A DNA stretch of 64,000 nt from Streptomyces sp. CB01373 (GTDB lineage Bacteria > Actinomycetota > Actinomycetes > Streptomycetales > Streptomycetaceae), in assembly GCF_002803075.1 (NCBI RefSeq), contig NZ_NNBK01000012.1, positions 434,001 to 498,000 on the forward strand, read 5' to 3'. A program made the position numbers and the translations under genes. The notes below the pieces were generated by a model. The model was not told where the DNA came from, searched no databases, and saw nothing but the letters and a program-made list of their open reading frames with translations. Every line of letters starts with the position of its first letter. The first letter of the stretch is position 1. Below are positions 19,418-28,567 of this stretch, piece by piece.

Positions 19418-21120
19418 AGACCCGTGCCGTCGAGCAGTGAGGCACCGGCCAGGTCGGCCATGGTGGGCCCGTTGACCGTCTTGCGGCTGGACAGGAAGCG
19501 CCGGTTGCCGGCCGAGTCCCGTCCGAGGTAGATCCCCACGTGGTCGACCGCGGCGGTCCGCGGGTCCCCGTCGTCCCCGGAGTCGGCGTTGAACAGCACG
19601 AGGTCACCGGGCTGGAGCAGGGTCGCGGCCGGCGGACGCACGCCGTCGGTCCGGTCGATCAGCACACCGGGTGTGTAGTCGGCCATGTCGCGGGATTGGC
19701 GCGGTATCCGGTTCCCGGACGTGTCCGCCTTCGCGGCCATGGGCACGCCCATGTGGTAGCCGTAGACCATGCGCGTGTAGCCCGAGCAGTCGAGATTCCC
19801 GACATCCTTACTCGACGGCCCGGTGTAGGCGCCGTCGGGGAAGGTCCAGCCGACGTTCATGTACTCGTGGAAGTCGGCGCCCACCATGCGGTACCCCTGC
19901 GCGTTCAGGTAGCCGTAACCGGCCTCGCCCAGGACCTGCTTGCCCTTCGCCGGTCCGTCCCCGGCGGTGACCGCGGGGGCGCCCGGAAGGAACATAGCCG
20001 CGAAGGAGAGCGCGTCCGGCACGGTGGAGCCGGCCCAGCCGCGGATCGTCCGCTCCAGCTCGGCCGTCCAGGTGCCGTCGAAGGGCTCGGGCAGCACCCG
20101 CACCCAGTCGCCGTGGGTGACGCTCGGCGGGGTGTGCCAGTTGGCGGCACTCACCTCGAAGCGGCTCGCCTTCAGGGTGACGGGCAGATTGGTGCAGCCG
20201 GTGTTGGCCAGGGCGCGCAGACCCACCCGGCCCTTGCCGAACGTCGAGTCGTTGACGTCGAAGGACCACGCGGACGGCTCGGCGGTGGCGGAACGCCATG
20301 CCTTCGCCCGGATCCGGGAGCCCTCGCGGCGCACCCGGATCGTCCAGTCCGTGTTCGCCGGATTGCCCGTCGCCAGCGTGACGGCCGTGGCCAGCTGGGT
20401 GACGACGTCGTCGACCTCCTTCTCGACGCGGAACTCGATCGCCCCACTGGTCAGGAAGGACAGCCGGGCCCGGTAGTTCTTGTGGGTCGTCTGATAGCCG
20501 AAGGTCAGCCCGTACGAACAGGCCTGGCCGGTGGGCACCTTGTCGAACCGGGCCACGGACCGCGCGTCGAGGTCGGCGACCTCGTCGTCCCGCAGATTGG
20601 CGTGCCGGCTGACACCCGTGGTGGTGAGGGTGATCAGGCCGGTGCCCGGTACGACCGAGTAGTCGTCGGAGCCGGAGGGGAGCGTGTTCCAGCTGCCGCC
20701 GCCCGGCGAGCTGCCCCAGCCCGTCAGCGTGCGCTGGAAGTCGTCCACGAAGGGCCGCTTGTTCTCGGTGAACGTTCTTCGCGGACCCGGCAGGACGACG
20801 GTCCGGGCGCCGTGGGTCAGCAGCGCGACCCGTCTCCCGTTCGAAAGGACCTCCGTGCGGGCCGGGGTCCCGGACAGCACGGAGACGGTGAGCGGGGAGA
20901 CCAGCGTCACCGGTGTGAAATAGGAGGCGTCCAGCGCGGGCAGAGTCACCGAGGAGCGGGCCGAGGTCAGGCCCGCCGGTGCCGGGAGGGGATCGACGGG
21001 CGCGGGGGCGGCGTCGGCCTGGGCGGGAGCCGCGGCCAGGCCAGCGAGCGGGACGGAGGCCGCGGAGGCGGCGAAGGCGGCGAGCAGGCCGCGACGAGAG
21101 GTGTGGATCATGGACGTCAT
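19381..21120 (-). CDS. Tat-exported NlpC/P60-like cell-wall hydrolase with N-terminal beta-rich domain
   Basis: 579 residues. The signal (SRRGLLAAFAASAAS) has twin arginines. A large beta-rich region (about 40-330) contains a concanavalin-like stretch (FVDDFQRTLTGWG). The C-terminal third looks like an NlpC/P60 domain, with a catalytic Cys in LDCSGYTRMVYGYHMG and His in VDHVGIYLG. Such enzymes cleave peptide bonds in peptidoglycan. GGAGGAG lies just upstream of the ATG. The 3' end overlaps the convergent OlsA gene by 37 bp. Confidence 0.75.
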   Translation of the reverse strand: MTSMIHTSRRGLLAAFAASAASVPLAGLAAAPAQADAAPAPVDPLPAPAGLTSARSSVTLPALDASYFTPVTLVSPLTVSVLSGTPARTEVLSNGRRVALLTHGARTVVLPGPRRTFTENKRPFVDDFQRTLTGWGSSPGGGSWNTLPSGSDDYSVVPGTGLITLTTTGVSRHANLRDDEVADLDARSVARFDKVPTGQACSYGLTFGYQTTHKNYRARLSFLTSGAIEFRVEKEVDDVVTQLATAVTLATGNPANTDWTIRVRREGSRIRAKAWRSATAEPSAWSFDVNDSTFGKGRVGLRALANTGCTNLPVTLKASRFEVSAANWHTPPSVTHGDWVRVLPEPFDGTWTAELERTIRGWAGSTVPDALSFAAMFLPGAPAVTAGDGPAKGKQVLGEAGYGYLNAQGYRMVGADFHEYMNVGWTFPDGAYTGPSSKDVGNLDCSGYTRMVYGYHMGVPMAAKADTSGNRIPRQSRDMADYTPGVLIDRTDGVRPPAATLLQPGDLVLFNADSGDDGDPRTAAVDHVGIYLGRDSAGNRRFLSSRKTVNGPTMADLAGASLLDGTGLYAESLHTVRRV

Positions 21121-21167
21121 GATCTCCTCCGTACGGTGACCGGACCTGTCGAACCCGTCAATTCGCC

Positions 21168-23549
21168 TCAGTTGACCCGGTGTTGAGCGGACGAGCCCCC
21201 CGTACGGTTCTGGACGCCACGCTGTACGGCCCGTGCCAGATAAGGAGCCGTGGCGCTGCCCGCCGCCCGGGCGACCTCGGCCGGCGGTCCCGCCGCCACG
21301 ATCCGGCCGCCCTCGTCGCCGCCGCCCGGCCCGAGGTCGACGACCCAGTCGGCGCCGGCCACGACGGACATGTCGTGCTCGACGACGATCACGGTGTGCC
21401 CGGCGTCGACCAGACCGTGCAACTGCCGCATCAGCACCTCGACATCGGCCGGATGCAGACCGGTCGTCGGCTCGTCCAGGAGGTAGAGGGTGTGGCCGCG
21501 GCGGCCGCGTTGCAGTTCACTCGCGAGCTTGATGCGCTGGGCCTCACCGCCGGACAGCTCGGTGGCGGGCTGACCGAGGCGCAGATACCCGAGGCCGACG
21601 TCGAGCAGGGCGCCGAGACTGCGGGCCACCGCCGGGACGTCGGCGAAGAACTCCGCCGCGCTCTCCACCGTGAGGTCGAGCACCTCGCCGATGTTCCGCC
21701 CTCGGTACGTCACTTGGAGCGTCTCGGGGTTGTAGCGGGCCCCGCCGCAGTCCGGGCACGGGGCGTACGTGCTCGGCAGGAACAGCAGTTCCACGCTGAC
21801 GAACCCCTCGCCCTGGCAGGTCTCGCACCGGCCTCCCGCCACGTTGAAGGAGAACCGTCCGACCCCGTAACCGCGCCCGCGCGCCTCGGCGGTGTCCGCG
21901 AACACCTTTCGTACCACGTCGAACAGTCCCGTGTAGGTGGCCAGGTTGGAGCGCGGAGTGCGCCCGATCGGCTTCTGGTCCACCGAGACCAGCCGCCCGA
22001 CCCCTGCCAGCTCCGGCGTGATCGCACCGATGAGCGTGGACTTGCCCGACCCCGACACCCCCGTGACCGCGGTGAACGCGCCGAGCGGGAACCGCGCCGT
22101 CACGGCCCGCAGGTTGTGCCGGGTGACCGGCCCCACCGTCAACTGGCCGCGCGCGTGGCGCACTTCCCGCAACGGCGCGGGGGAGCGGTCGAACAGGAAC
22201 CGGCCCGTCGCCGACTCCGCGACCTGCGCCAGCTCGGCGACCGGCCCGCTGTGCAGCACCCGCCCGCCGTGCTCACCGGCCAGCGGACCGACGTCGACGA
22301 CCCAGTCGGCACCGCGTACCACGTCGAGGTGGTGCTCCACCACGAACACCGAGTTGCCCGCCGCCTTGAGCCGCTGCAACACCGTGAGCAGGGCCTCGGT
22401 GTCCGCCGGGTGCAGGCCCGCAGACGGCTCGTCGAGCACGTACACCACCCCGAAGAGCCCCGACCGCAACTGTGTGGCGAGCCGCAGCCGCTGCAACTCG
22501 CCCGCCGACAGCGTGGGCGTGGACCGGTCCACGCTGAGGTAACCGAGCCCGAGCTCCACGACGGGCACAATGCGTGACCTCAGATCCTCGGTGAGGACGC
22601 GAGCGGCCTCGGACGTGCCCCGCAGGTGCCCGGCGAGCTCGGTCAGCGGCAGTGCGGCCAGCTCGGCGATGGTGCGCCCCGCGAAGGTCACGGCCAGTGC
22701 CTCGGGCCGCAGCCGGCTGCCGCCGCAGGCCGGGCAGGGCGCGGCGGTGAGGAACCGCTCGGCCCTGGCCCGCAGGGCGGCGCTCTTCGAATCGGCGAAG
22801 GTCTTCATCACATACCGCTGGGCGCTCATGTACGTACCCTGGTAGGGCCGTTGGATCCGCTCGGCGTCCCGCACCGGGTGCACGGTCACCACCGGCTGCT
22901 CGTCCGTGAACAGGATCCACTCCCGCTGCCCGGCGGGCAGTTCGCGCCACGGCCGGTCCACGTCGTACCCCAGCGCGTCGAGGATGTCCCGCAGGTTCTT
23001 GCCCTGCCAGGCACCCGGCCAGGCGGCGATCGCGCCCGCACGGATCGACAGCGAGGGGTCGGGCACCAGCAGTGCCTCCTCCGTCCGGTGCACCTGCCCG
23101 AGACCGTGGCACTGGGGGCAGGCCCCGGCCGCGGTGTTCGGCGAGAACGCGTCCGAGTCCAGCCGCTCGGCCCCCGGCCTATAGTCCCCGGCCCGGGAGA
23201 ACAGCATCCGCAGCGAGTTCGACAGGTTGGTGACGGTGCCCACGGAGGACCGCGACGTCGGCGCCGCGCGCCGCTGCTCCAGCGACACGGCCGGCGGCAG
23301 CCCGGAGATCTCCCCGACCTTCGGCGCCCCCACCTGGTGGATCAACCGCCGCGCGTAGGGCGCCACCGACTCGAAGTACCGCCGCTGAGCCTCCGCGTAG
23401 ATCGTTCCGAACGCCAGCGAAGACTTCCCCGACCCCGACACCCCCGTGAACACCACGAGCGCGTCCCGCGGAACATCGACGTCCACCCCCTGGAGGTTGT
23501 GCTCACGAGCACCACGGACACGGACGTACGGGTCATGGGGGCTGTGCAT
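21168..23549 (-). CDS. UvrA2-type ABC ATPase (UvrA paralogue)
   Basis: 793 residues from the ATG at 23549 (MHSPHDPYVRVRGAREHNL, the usual UvrA start); the frame is open upstream but lacks homology. It has two ABC ATPase halves, both with Walker A TGVSGSGKS, ABC signatures LSAGELQRLRL and LSGGEAQRIKL, and Walker B regions ending in DEPSAGLHP and DEPTTGLHP. The Cys-rich zinc motifs (CPACGG, CETCQGEG, CPDCGG) are present. It is about 150 residues shorter than housekeeping UvrA, and the UvrB-binding insertion after the first ATPase loop is missing. This is the UvrA2 pattern, linked to damage tolerance or drug resistance instead of canonical excision repair. Confidence 0.85.
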   Translation of the reverse strand: MHSPHDPYVRVRGAREHNLQGVDVDVPRDALVVFTGVSGSGKSSLAFGTIYAEAQRRYFESVAPYARRLIHQVGAPKVGEISGLPPAVSLEQRRAAPTSRSSVGTVTNLSNSLRMLFSRAGDYRPGAERLDSDAFSPNTAAGACPQCHGLGQVHRTEEALLVPDPSLSIRAGAIAAWPGAWQGKNLRDILDALGYDVDRPWRELPAGQREWILFTDEQPVVTVHPVRDAERIQRPYQGTYMSAQRYVMKTFADSKSAALRARAERFLTAAPCPACGGSRLRPEALAVTFAGRTIAELAALPLTELAGHLRGTSEAARVLTEDLRSRIVPVVELGLGYLSVDRSTPTLSAGELQRLRLATQLRSGLFGVVYVLDEPSAGLHPADTEALLTVLQRLKAAGNSVFVVEHHLDVVRGADWVVDVGPLAGEHGGRVLHSGPVAELAQVAESATGRFLFDRSPAPLREVRHARGQLTVGPVTRHNLRAVTARFPLGAFTAVTGVSGSGKSTLIGAITPELAGVGRLVSVDQKPIGRTPRSNLATYTGLFDVVRKVFADTAEARGRGYGVGRFSFNVAGGRCETCQGEGFVSVELLFLPSTYAPCPDCGGARYNPETLQVTYRGRNIGEVLDLTVESAAEFFADVPAVARSLGALLDVGLGYLRLGQPATELSGGEAQRIKLASELQRGRRGHTLYLLDEPTTGLHPADVEVLMRQLHGLVDAGHTVIVVEHDMSVVAGADWVVDLGPGGGDEGGRIVAAGPPAEVARAAGSATAPYLARAVQRGVQNRTGGSSAQHRVN

Positions 23550-23791
23550 GGAGAGGCTCCGTACGAGGCGCGGGCGGCAAGGGGGCAAACCCCGCAATTC
23601 TATGCAACCCGCGGCCGGTCGCCCGGCAGGGGCGGAAGAAGTGTCGGTGACGTGAAGGGGGTGTGCTCGTTGGGCTGTCCGGGGGAGCCGCGAGCAACCG
23701 CATGAAGACGTTGTCAACGGACCTGGGTGATCACGTTGCCGCGAAGAGACCCGTCAGAGAACACCAGTCGAGAAAAGGGAAGTGATGCCGC

Positions 23792-25033
23792 ATGAGCCTA
23801 CGAGACGACCCACGTGAAGCTCGCCCGATCCGTTCCGTGGGAAGGTACGTTCCCGCCAGAGGGATCTATACGGAGTCGGCTCGGCTTCAACGGCTCGACT
23901 GGATCCGCTCCGTGACCGGGACCGGTCTGCCTTCCATGGATCGGACGCAACTCGACGCCGGGAGACTGACCGGAAACATCGAGGGGTTCGTCGGAAGCGT
24001 CGAGATCCCGGTCGGCCTGGCAGGGCCACTGCTGTTCTGCGGGGAGAACGTACAGGGCGAAATCTACGCGCCCATGGCGACCACCGAGGGCGCCCTGGTC
24101 TCTTCGGCGACCCGTGGATCGCTGGCCGTCACCATGGCGGGCGGAGTCAGCACCTGTGCCGTCGCGCAGAGCATGACCCGCGCACCGGTGTTCGCCTTCT
24201 CCAGGATGCCGGCAGCCAGGCTCTTCGCGTTGACGATCAGCCAGTACCTCAACGATCTCCGAACCGTAGTCCGGCAGGTGTCGAAGCATGCCGAACTCGT
24301 CTCGATCGAGCCCGCCGTGCTGGGCAGGACCGTCCACCTGAAGTTCACCTACACCACCGGTGACGCGGCCGGCCAGAACATGACCACTGCCTGCACCTGG
24401 CATGCCTGCCAATGGATCCTGGAACAGGAGCACTTGGTGGACAGTCAGGAACTCGAGTCCTTCATCATCGAGGGAAACACGTCCGGCGACAAAAAGGCGT
24501 CCTTCCAGAGGATGACGGAAGGCCGCGGAATCAGGGTGACCGCCGACTGCGTCCTTCCCGAAGGCATCATCAAGCGTGTTCTGAACACGACGCCGGACGA
24601 ACTGACCATGGGCTATCACCACATCGCGTCCGGGGCCGTCCACGGCGGAGTGCTGGGCTCCACCGCGAACGCCGCCAACATCGTGGCCGCGATTTTCACC
24701 GCGACGGGTCAGGACATCGCATGCGTTCATGAGTCGAGCGTGGGGCAGTTCATCCTTGAACCGACATCGGACGGCGGCGTCTATGCCAGCATGACCCTCC
24801 CCGGACTGGCGCTCGGGACGGTCGGCGGCGGCACCCACCTTCCCGCTCAGCGTGAACTCCTGGAGATGATGGGCTGCACGGGGAAGGGGAGCGCCGCCCG
24901 CCTGGCCGAGGTGATCGCCGGTTTCGCACTCGCCCTCGATCTCTCGACGGTCTCAGCAGCCGTCTCCGGGCATTTCGTCAGCGCCCACGAACGACTCGGC
25001 CGCAACAGACCCGGTGCGGTCCCCTGCGCGTAA
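23792..25033 (+). CDS. Hydroxymethylglutaryl-CoA reductase (class I-like), orphan
   Basis: 413 residues. All catalytic elements of HMG-CoA reductase are visible: Glu99 in PMATTEG, GDAAGQNM (190-197, NADPH-binding), Lys234 in SGDKKASF, Asp308 in TGQDIA and His399 in SAHERLGRN. EGRGIRVTADCVLP is class I-like. The enzyme reduces HMG-CoA to mevalonate with NADPH, the committed step of the mevalonate route. No other mevalonate or terpene gene lies in the window. Spot counts give about 63 percent GC against 70 percent or more in neighbours, suggesting transfer. An AAGGGAAG site precedes the ATG at a long spacing. Confidence 0.87.
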   Translation: MSLRDDPREARPIRSVGRYVPARGIYTESARLQRLDWIRSVTGTGLPSMDRTQLDAGRLTGNIEGFVGSVEIPVGLAGPLLFCGENVQGEIYAPMATTEGALVSSATRGSLAVTMAGGVSTCAVAQSMTRAPVFAFSRMPAARLFALTISQYLNDLRTVVRQVSKHAELVSIEPAVLGRTVHLKFTYTTGDAAGQNMTTACTWHACQWILEQEHLVDSQELESFIIEGNTSGDKKASFQRMTEGRGIRVTADCVLPEGIIKRVLNTTPDELTMGYHHIASGAVHGGVLGSTANAANIVAAIFTATGQDIACVHESSVGQFILEPTSDGGVYASMTLPGLALGTVGGGTHLPAQRELLEMMGCTGKGSAARLAEVIAGFALALDLSTVSAAVSGHFVSAHERLGRNRPGAVPCA

Positions 25034-25400
25034 CCGTCCCCCAGCGCCCCGCTCGCGCCGCAGGACAGCCCGACGATCCCCGCGCGCCACTGCCCGCCCG
25101 TTCCCAGCGTGCGTGGGGTGGGTGCGGGAGACAAGTTGCCGTCCACACCACACTCTTGGAGGGGCGAGTGGCAACCACAAGCTCGTGCACGGAACGCCTC
25201 ACCCCGGCTCACGTCGCGGGATGCGCCGGGTCGGGCAAGTCGGAGGCCGGCAAGTTGCTGGCGGCGGCCCACAGCCAGTACGACCACTGAGAACAGCAAG
25301 CGGCAAGGAGCGTCAGGAAGTAGGCGGCGCCGTCCACTCACCTGGGTGTTGAGTCAGAAACTGGACGTTCACCCACCGCAATTCTGTATGAGCTGCGTCG
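25034..25400. other. Non-coding stretch between the HMG-CoA reductase gene and the methylase gene
   Basis: The two genes converge on this 367-bp stretch. I see no convincing gene, long hairpin or att-like repeat. Composition is mixed, with relatively AT-rich patches near 25340-25395. Confidence 0.5.
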
Positions 25401-27386
25401 TCAGCCGCCCAACCCGCCCGAGGCGAGCCTGTCGCTCACGTCGCTTACCAGCCGGCGCCCCAGGTCCTCGGCGCGCGTGAGGAGGTCCTCGAAGTCGGTA
25501 AGGCGACGGAAGGCCATGGCGTAGGCCGCCTGTTCCGCCAGGGGCAGGGGCAGCACCTGCAGGCGCCGGATGTCCACCCGGGACGAGCTGGAGGCGTGGG
25601 TGCCGGCCTGGCGTCCGTTGGCGGGGGCGCGCAGGCAGCCGGCCAGGAAGTGGGCGTCCAGTTTCTCCGGGTCCACCCGCAGCGCGTACAGCTGCGGGCC
25701 CAGCGCCGTCGGTGGCCCTTGGTGCACCCAGGCCCTGAAGGCCCGGATCACTCCGGCGACCACCACGTCACCCTCCTCGGCCACGGCGTGGGCCGAGCCT
25801 TCGGGGACACGCCCGCTGGGAGCGCCGTCCATGAGCAGGTCGGGCACGGTGAGCATGGGCAGGCCCGCCGCGCCGGCCGACGGGGTGCTGTCCAGTGGTT
25901 GCTGCCCGGCGATCAGGGTGAGGGCGCTCGCCTTGACGAGGTCACCGACCGTGGTCGTGGTCTGCGGTGTCCGGGGCTGAAGGTCCAGTCCGGCCAGGTA
26001 CTGTGCGCAGCCGGTGAGGTCGGCCAGACGGGTCGTCAGCTCGCGCCAGGATGACGCGAGTTCAGCGTGGGAGGGCTCCTTGCCGGAGGCGGCGTAGCGG
26101 CCCGGGGTGACGTCGACCTCGTCGTCCAGAAGATCGAGCAGAGGAACCCGGACGGCGCCCTCCGGCGGGTTCCGGTCCGGTTGGTCGATGACTTCCAGGG
26201 CGGCGAGGACGAACGATCGGAGGGCATCCCAGTCGGGTCCGGGCTCGCGCGCACCGGGCCTGGCGAACCGCGTGGCGTCCACCAGGAGGGCGTCCTGCCC
26301 GACAGGAGTCGCGGAGGGACTGTCCGGCAAGGCGCGCAGAATCCACAACTGGAGCGAGACGCTGTGCGGTTGCGCGCTCCCGGGCGGCAGCGCCACAACC
26401 GCCCGCAGTACACCGGTGCGCAGCAGGGAGGCCCGGATGCGGCGGCCCGCCTTGCGTGAGGCGACGGCGGGCGGCAGCACGACGACCGCCGTCCCGCCGG
26501 GCCTGAGGTGGGACAGCAGGTGTTGCACCCAGGCCAGTTCCGGCTCGGTGCGTGGTGGCAGACCGTGCGTCCAGCGCTGGTCCGTTGCCAGTTCCTCGTA
26601 GCCCCAGTCGCGCTCGTTGAACGGCGGATTGCACAGTGCTATGTCGGCGAGTGTCCCGGCGAAGCAGTCCTCGCGCAGCGCGTCGGCCGTGGCGACCTCC
26701 GTACGGATGTCGCGGTCGTCGGCGATGAAGCCCAGACGGGCGGAGGTCAGCGCGGCGAGCGCCGGGTCCCGTTCGCAGGCGAACACCGTCAGACCGGTCC
26801 CGTCGTACTCGTGGGCGACCGCTGCGGGCAGGTGCCCGGTGCCGCAGGCCGGGTCGAGGACCGTCAGCCCGTCCTCGTCACCGTCGAGCCGGACAGCGAG
26901 AGCTGCCCGTGCCATCAGCGCGGCGAGCTGTGCCGGCGTGGTGCTGAGTTGCCGTACATGCGTCTCCAACCACCGCTGCAGCAGGAACTCGAAAGTCTCG
27001 CGAGGGCCCTCCCTGCGTCCCAGCTTGGCCGCCTCGATCACCAACTCACCAGCCTGTGAAGACAGTTGAGGGTGAATGGTCCGAGTCCGGGAGGAGCGCA
27101 TCCGGCGGGCCGCCTCGGCCACTGCCAGCCCTGACTCGTCCCTGCTGCCCAGGGCCTCGAAGCGCGGCCACAGAAGTTCGCGGCCGCCGACGTCCTTGAG
27201 CTTGCCGTTGTCGCGCAGCCAGTGCTCGACCTCAGCCAGCGAGAACTGCGGACTGACGTCGGTGCCGCCGATGCGGGTGGGAAACGAGTCGTGGCGGCGT
27301 CGCCAGTTGCTCACCGCGGCGCGGCCGACACCGGCGATCCGGGCGATTTCAGCCAGGCTGACGGGTACGGCGTCGGTTGTACTCAT
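25401..27386 (-). CDS. Single-chain HTH / N6-adenine DNA methylase / specificity-like protein
   Basis: 661 residues from the ATG at 27386 (GGAGAG six bases upstream); an in-frame upstream ATG at 27479 lacks a site. A MerR-like or phage-like helix-turn-helix is at about 10-40 (LAEIARIAGVGRAAVSNWRR). A type I HsdM-like core has DPACGTG (178-184, SAM binding) and NPPF (253-256, catalytic). The C-terminal 200 residues resemble an HsdS half-specificity domain: VPEGSAHAVAEEGDVVVAG..., LDAHFLAGCLRAP, and VDIRRLQVLPLPL. It probably methylates adenine in a recognition site. No partner restriction subunit of HsdR type is adjacent. It faces the kinase gene across a 140-bp divergent promoter region. Confidence 0.8.
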   Translation of the reverse strand: MSTTDAVPVSLAEIARIAGVGRAAVSNWRRRHDSFPTRIGGTDVSPQFSLAEVEHWLRDNGKLKDVGGRELLWPRFEALGSRDESGLAVAEAARRMRSSRTRTIHPQLSSQAGELVIEAAKLGRREGPRETFEFLLQRWLETHVRQLSTTPAQLAALMARAALAVRLDGDEDGLTVLDPACGTGHLPAAVAHEYDGTGLTVFACERDPALAALTSARLGFIADDRDIRTEVATADALREDCFAGTLADIALCNPPFNERDWGYEELATDQRWTHGLPPRTEPELAWVQHLLSHLRPGGTAVVVLPPAVASRKAGRRIRASLLRTGVLRAVVALPPGSAQPHSVSLQLWILRALPDSPSATPVGQDALLVDATRFARPGAREPGPDWDALRSFVLAALEVIDQPDRNPPEGAVRVPLLDLLDDEVDVTPGRYAASGKEPSHAELASSWRELTTRLADLTGCAQYLAGLDLQPRTPQTTTTVGDLVKASALTLIAGQQPLDSTPSAGAAGLPMLTVPDLLMDGAPSGRVPEGSAHAVAEEGDVVVAGVIRAFRAWVHQGPPTALGPQLYALRVDPEKLDAHFLAGCLRAPANGRQAGTHASSSSRVDIRRLQVLPLPLAEQAAYAMAFRRLTDFEDLLTRAEDLGRRLVSDVSDRLASGGLGG

Positions 27387-27526
27387 CGAAGGCTCTCCGG
27401 GGTGTGTGGCCGCCGGGCTGGGCGGCGCCCCAGCGGCCGTAGTGCATGGCAGGCTACTACGCTCATTGACTTTGTTCACAGATCGAAGCCCCGAACATCT
27501 GTGTGGAAAATGTGGAGGACGGGAAA
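27387..27526. promoter_or_regulatory. Divergent promoter region of the methylase and kinase genes
   Basis: This 140-bp region is AT-richer than its surroundings around 27455-27480 and contains TTGACT (27466) and TGTTCACA (27473-27480). The 8-mer TGTTCACA recurs at 29869 upstream of the helicase gene. GGAGG (27513-27517) is the kinase ribosome binding site. Confidence 0.4.
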
Positions 27527-28468
27527 ATGCAGAGCCCCGAGCCGCGAATGGTGCTCCATGACCGCTATCAGCTGGCGTCGATCCTCGGCCGAGGTGTCAT
27601 GGGCCAAGTGTGGCTCGGTCGCGACCAGCGCCTGGAGCGACCCGTCGCCATCAAGACCGTGGCAGCGGAGTTGCTGGCCGTGCCGTGGAGCCGCGAGGCG
27701 GCCCTGACCCGCTTCCACCGGGAGGCGCGGGCCGCGGCCCGCCTCGACCACGCCAACGTCACGATGGTCTTCGACGCGTCGATCACGGACGACATCTGCT
27801 GGCTGGTGATGGAACTCATCGACGGCACGACGCTGGAGCACCTCTTCGACCAGCACGAGGACGGCCGGCTCGACGTGGCCTCGGCCGCCGCCGTCGCCGC
27901 TCAGCTGTGCGCCGGACTGTCCGCGGCACATGCCGCCGGGCTCGTCCACCGCGACCTCAAACCGCAGAACGTCATGGTCCGCCGCGACGGAGTGGTGAAG
28001 ATCCTCGACTTCGGTCTGGTGAAACTGCTCTCCGACGCCGACCCCAGGCTGACCATGACCGGCGAGGGCGTCGGCAACATCTCCTTCGCGTCGCCCGAGC
28101 TGCTGTCCGGCCGCGACCCGCTCGACGGCCGCAGCGATCTCTACGCGGTCGGCTGCCTCCTGCACCACATGCTCACCGGTGACACCCCCTTCGCCACCGA
28201 CCAGCCGGCCCTCCTCGCCTCCCGCCATCTGAGCGCACCCCCGCCCCTCGTCGCCGACGCGGGCGTCAAGGTGCCCCGCGACCTGCAGGAGCTGATCACG
28301 GCGCTGCTCGCCAAGAGCGCGGACGACCGTCCCTCCTCCGCCGCCGAGGTCTACGCGACCCTGGGCCCCCACCTGCCGGAGCCGGATCTCGCACGCGCCA
28401 CCCGTCCCGGACTGCCCGAGGATCCCCGACGCCCGTTCCTGCTCCCGCAGGGTCCGAGGCCCGTGTGA
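27527..28468 (+). CDS. Soluble Ser/Thr protein kinase 1 of the defence-like island
   Basis: 313 residues from the ATG at 27527, chosen because GGAGG lies nine bases upstream; a GTG at 27503 would add eight residues. The Hanks-type kinase is complete: GRGVMG (21-26), VAIK with Lys43, catalytic HRDLKPQN (141-148) and DFG (161-163), then SPELLSGRDPLDGRSDLYAVG. The C-terminal 40 residues are Pro-rich. No membrane segment or sensor domain is present, unlike PknB-type kinases, so it is likely cytosolic. It starts divergently from the methylase and is followed 99 bp on by a second kinase. Confidence 0.88.
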   Translation: MQSPEPRMVLHDRYQLASILGRGVMGQVWLGRDQRLERPVAIKTVAAELLAVPWSREAALTRFHREARAAARLDHANVTMVFDASITDDICWLVMELIDGTTLEHLFDQHEDGRLDVASAAAVAAQLCAGLSAAHAAGLVHRDLKPQNVMVRRDGVVKILDFGLVKLLSDADPRLTMTGEGVGNISFASPELLSGRDPLDGRSDLYAVGCLLHHMLTGDTPFATDQPALLASRHLSAPPPLVADAGVKVPRDLQELITALLAKSADDRPSSAAEVYATLGPHLPEPDLARATRPGLPEDPRRPFLLPQGPRPV

Positions 28469-28567
28469 ACGATGAGACAATGACCGCTCCGGCCGGGCGG
28501 CGCCGCGAAGCTCCCGGCCAGGGGCTGGGAGGGGCGCCCGCGGGCGCCGGGACTGGAGACGGGCGCA

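Noticed and set aside
23792..25033. Mevalonate or terpenoid biosynthetic cluster
   Set aside because: No synthase, kinase, decarboxylase or terpene cyclase lies nearby; only the reductase is present.
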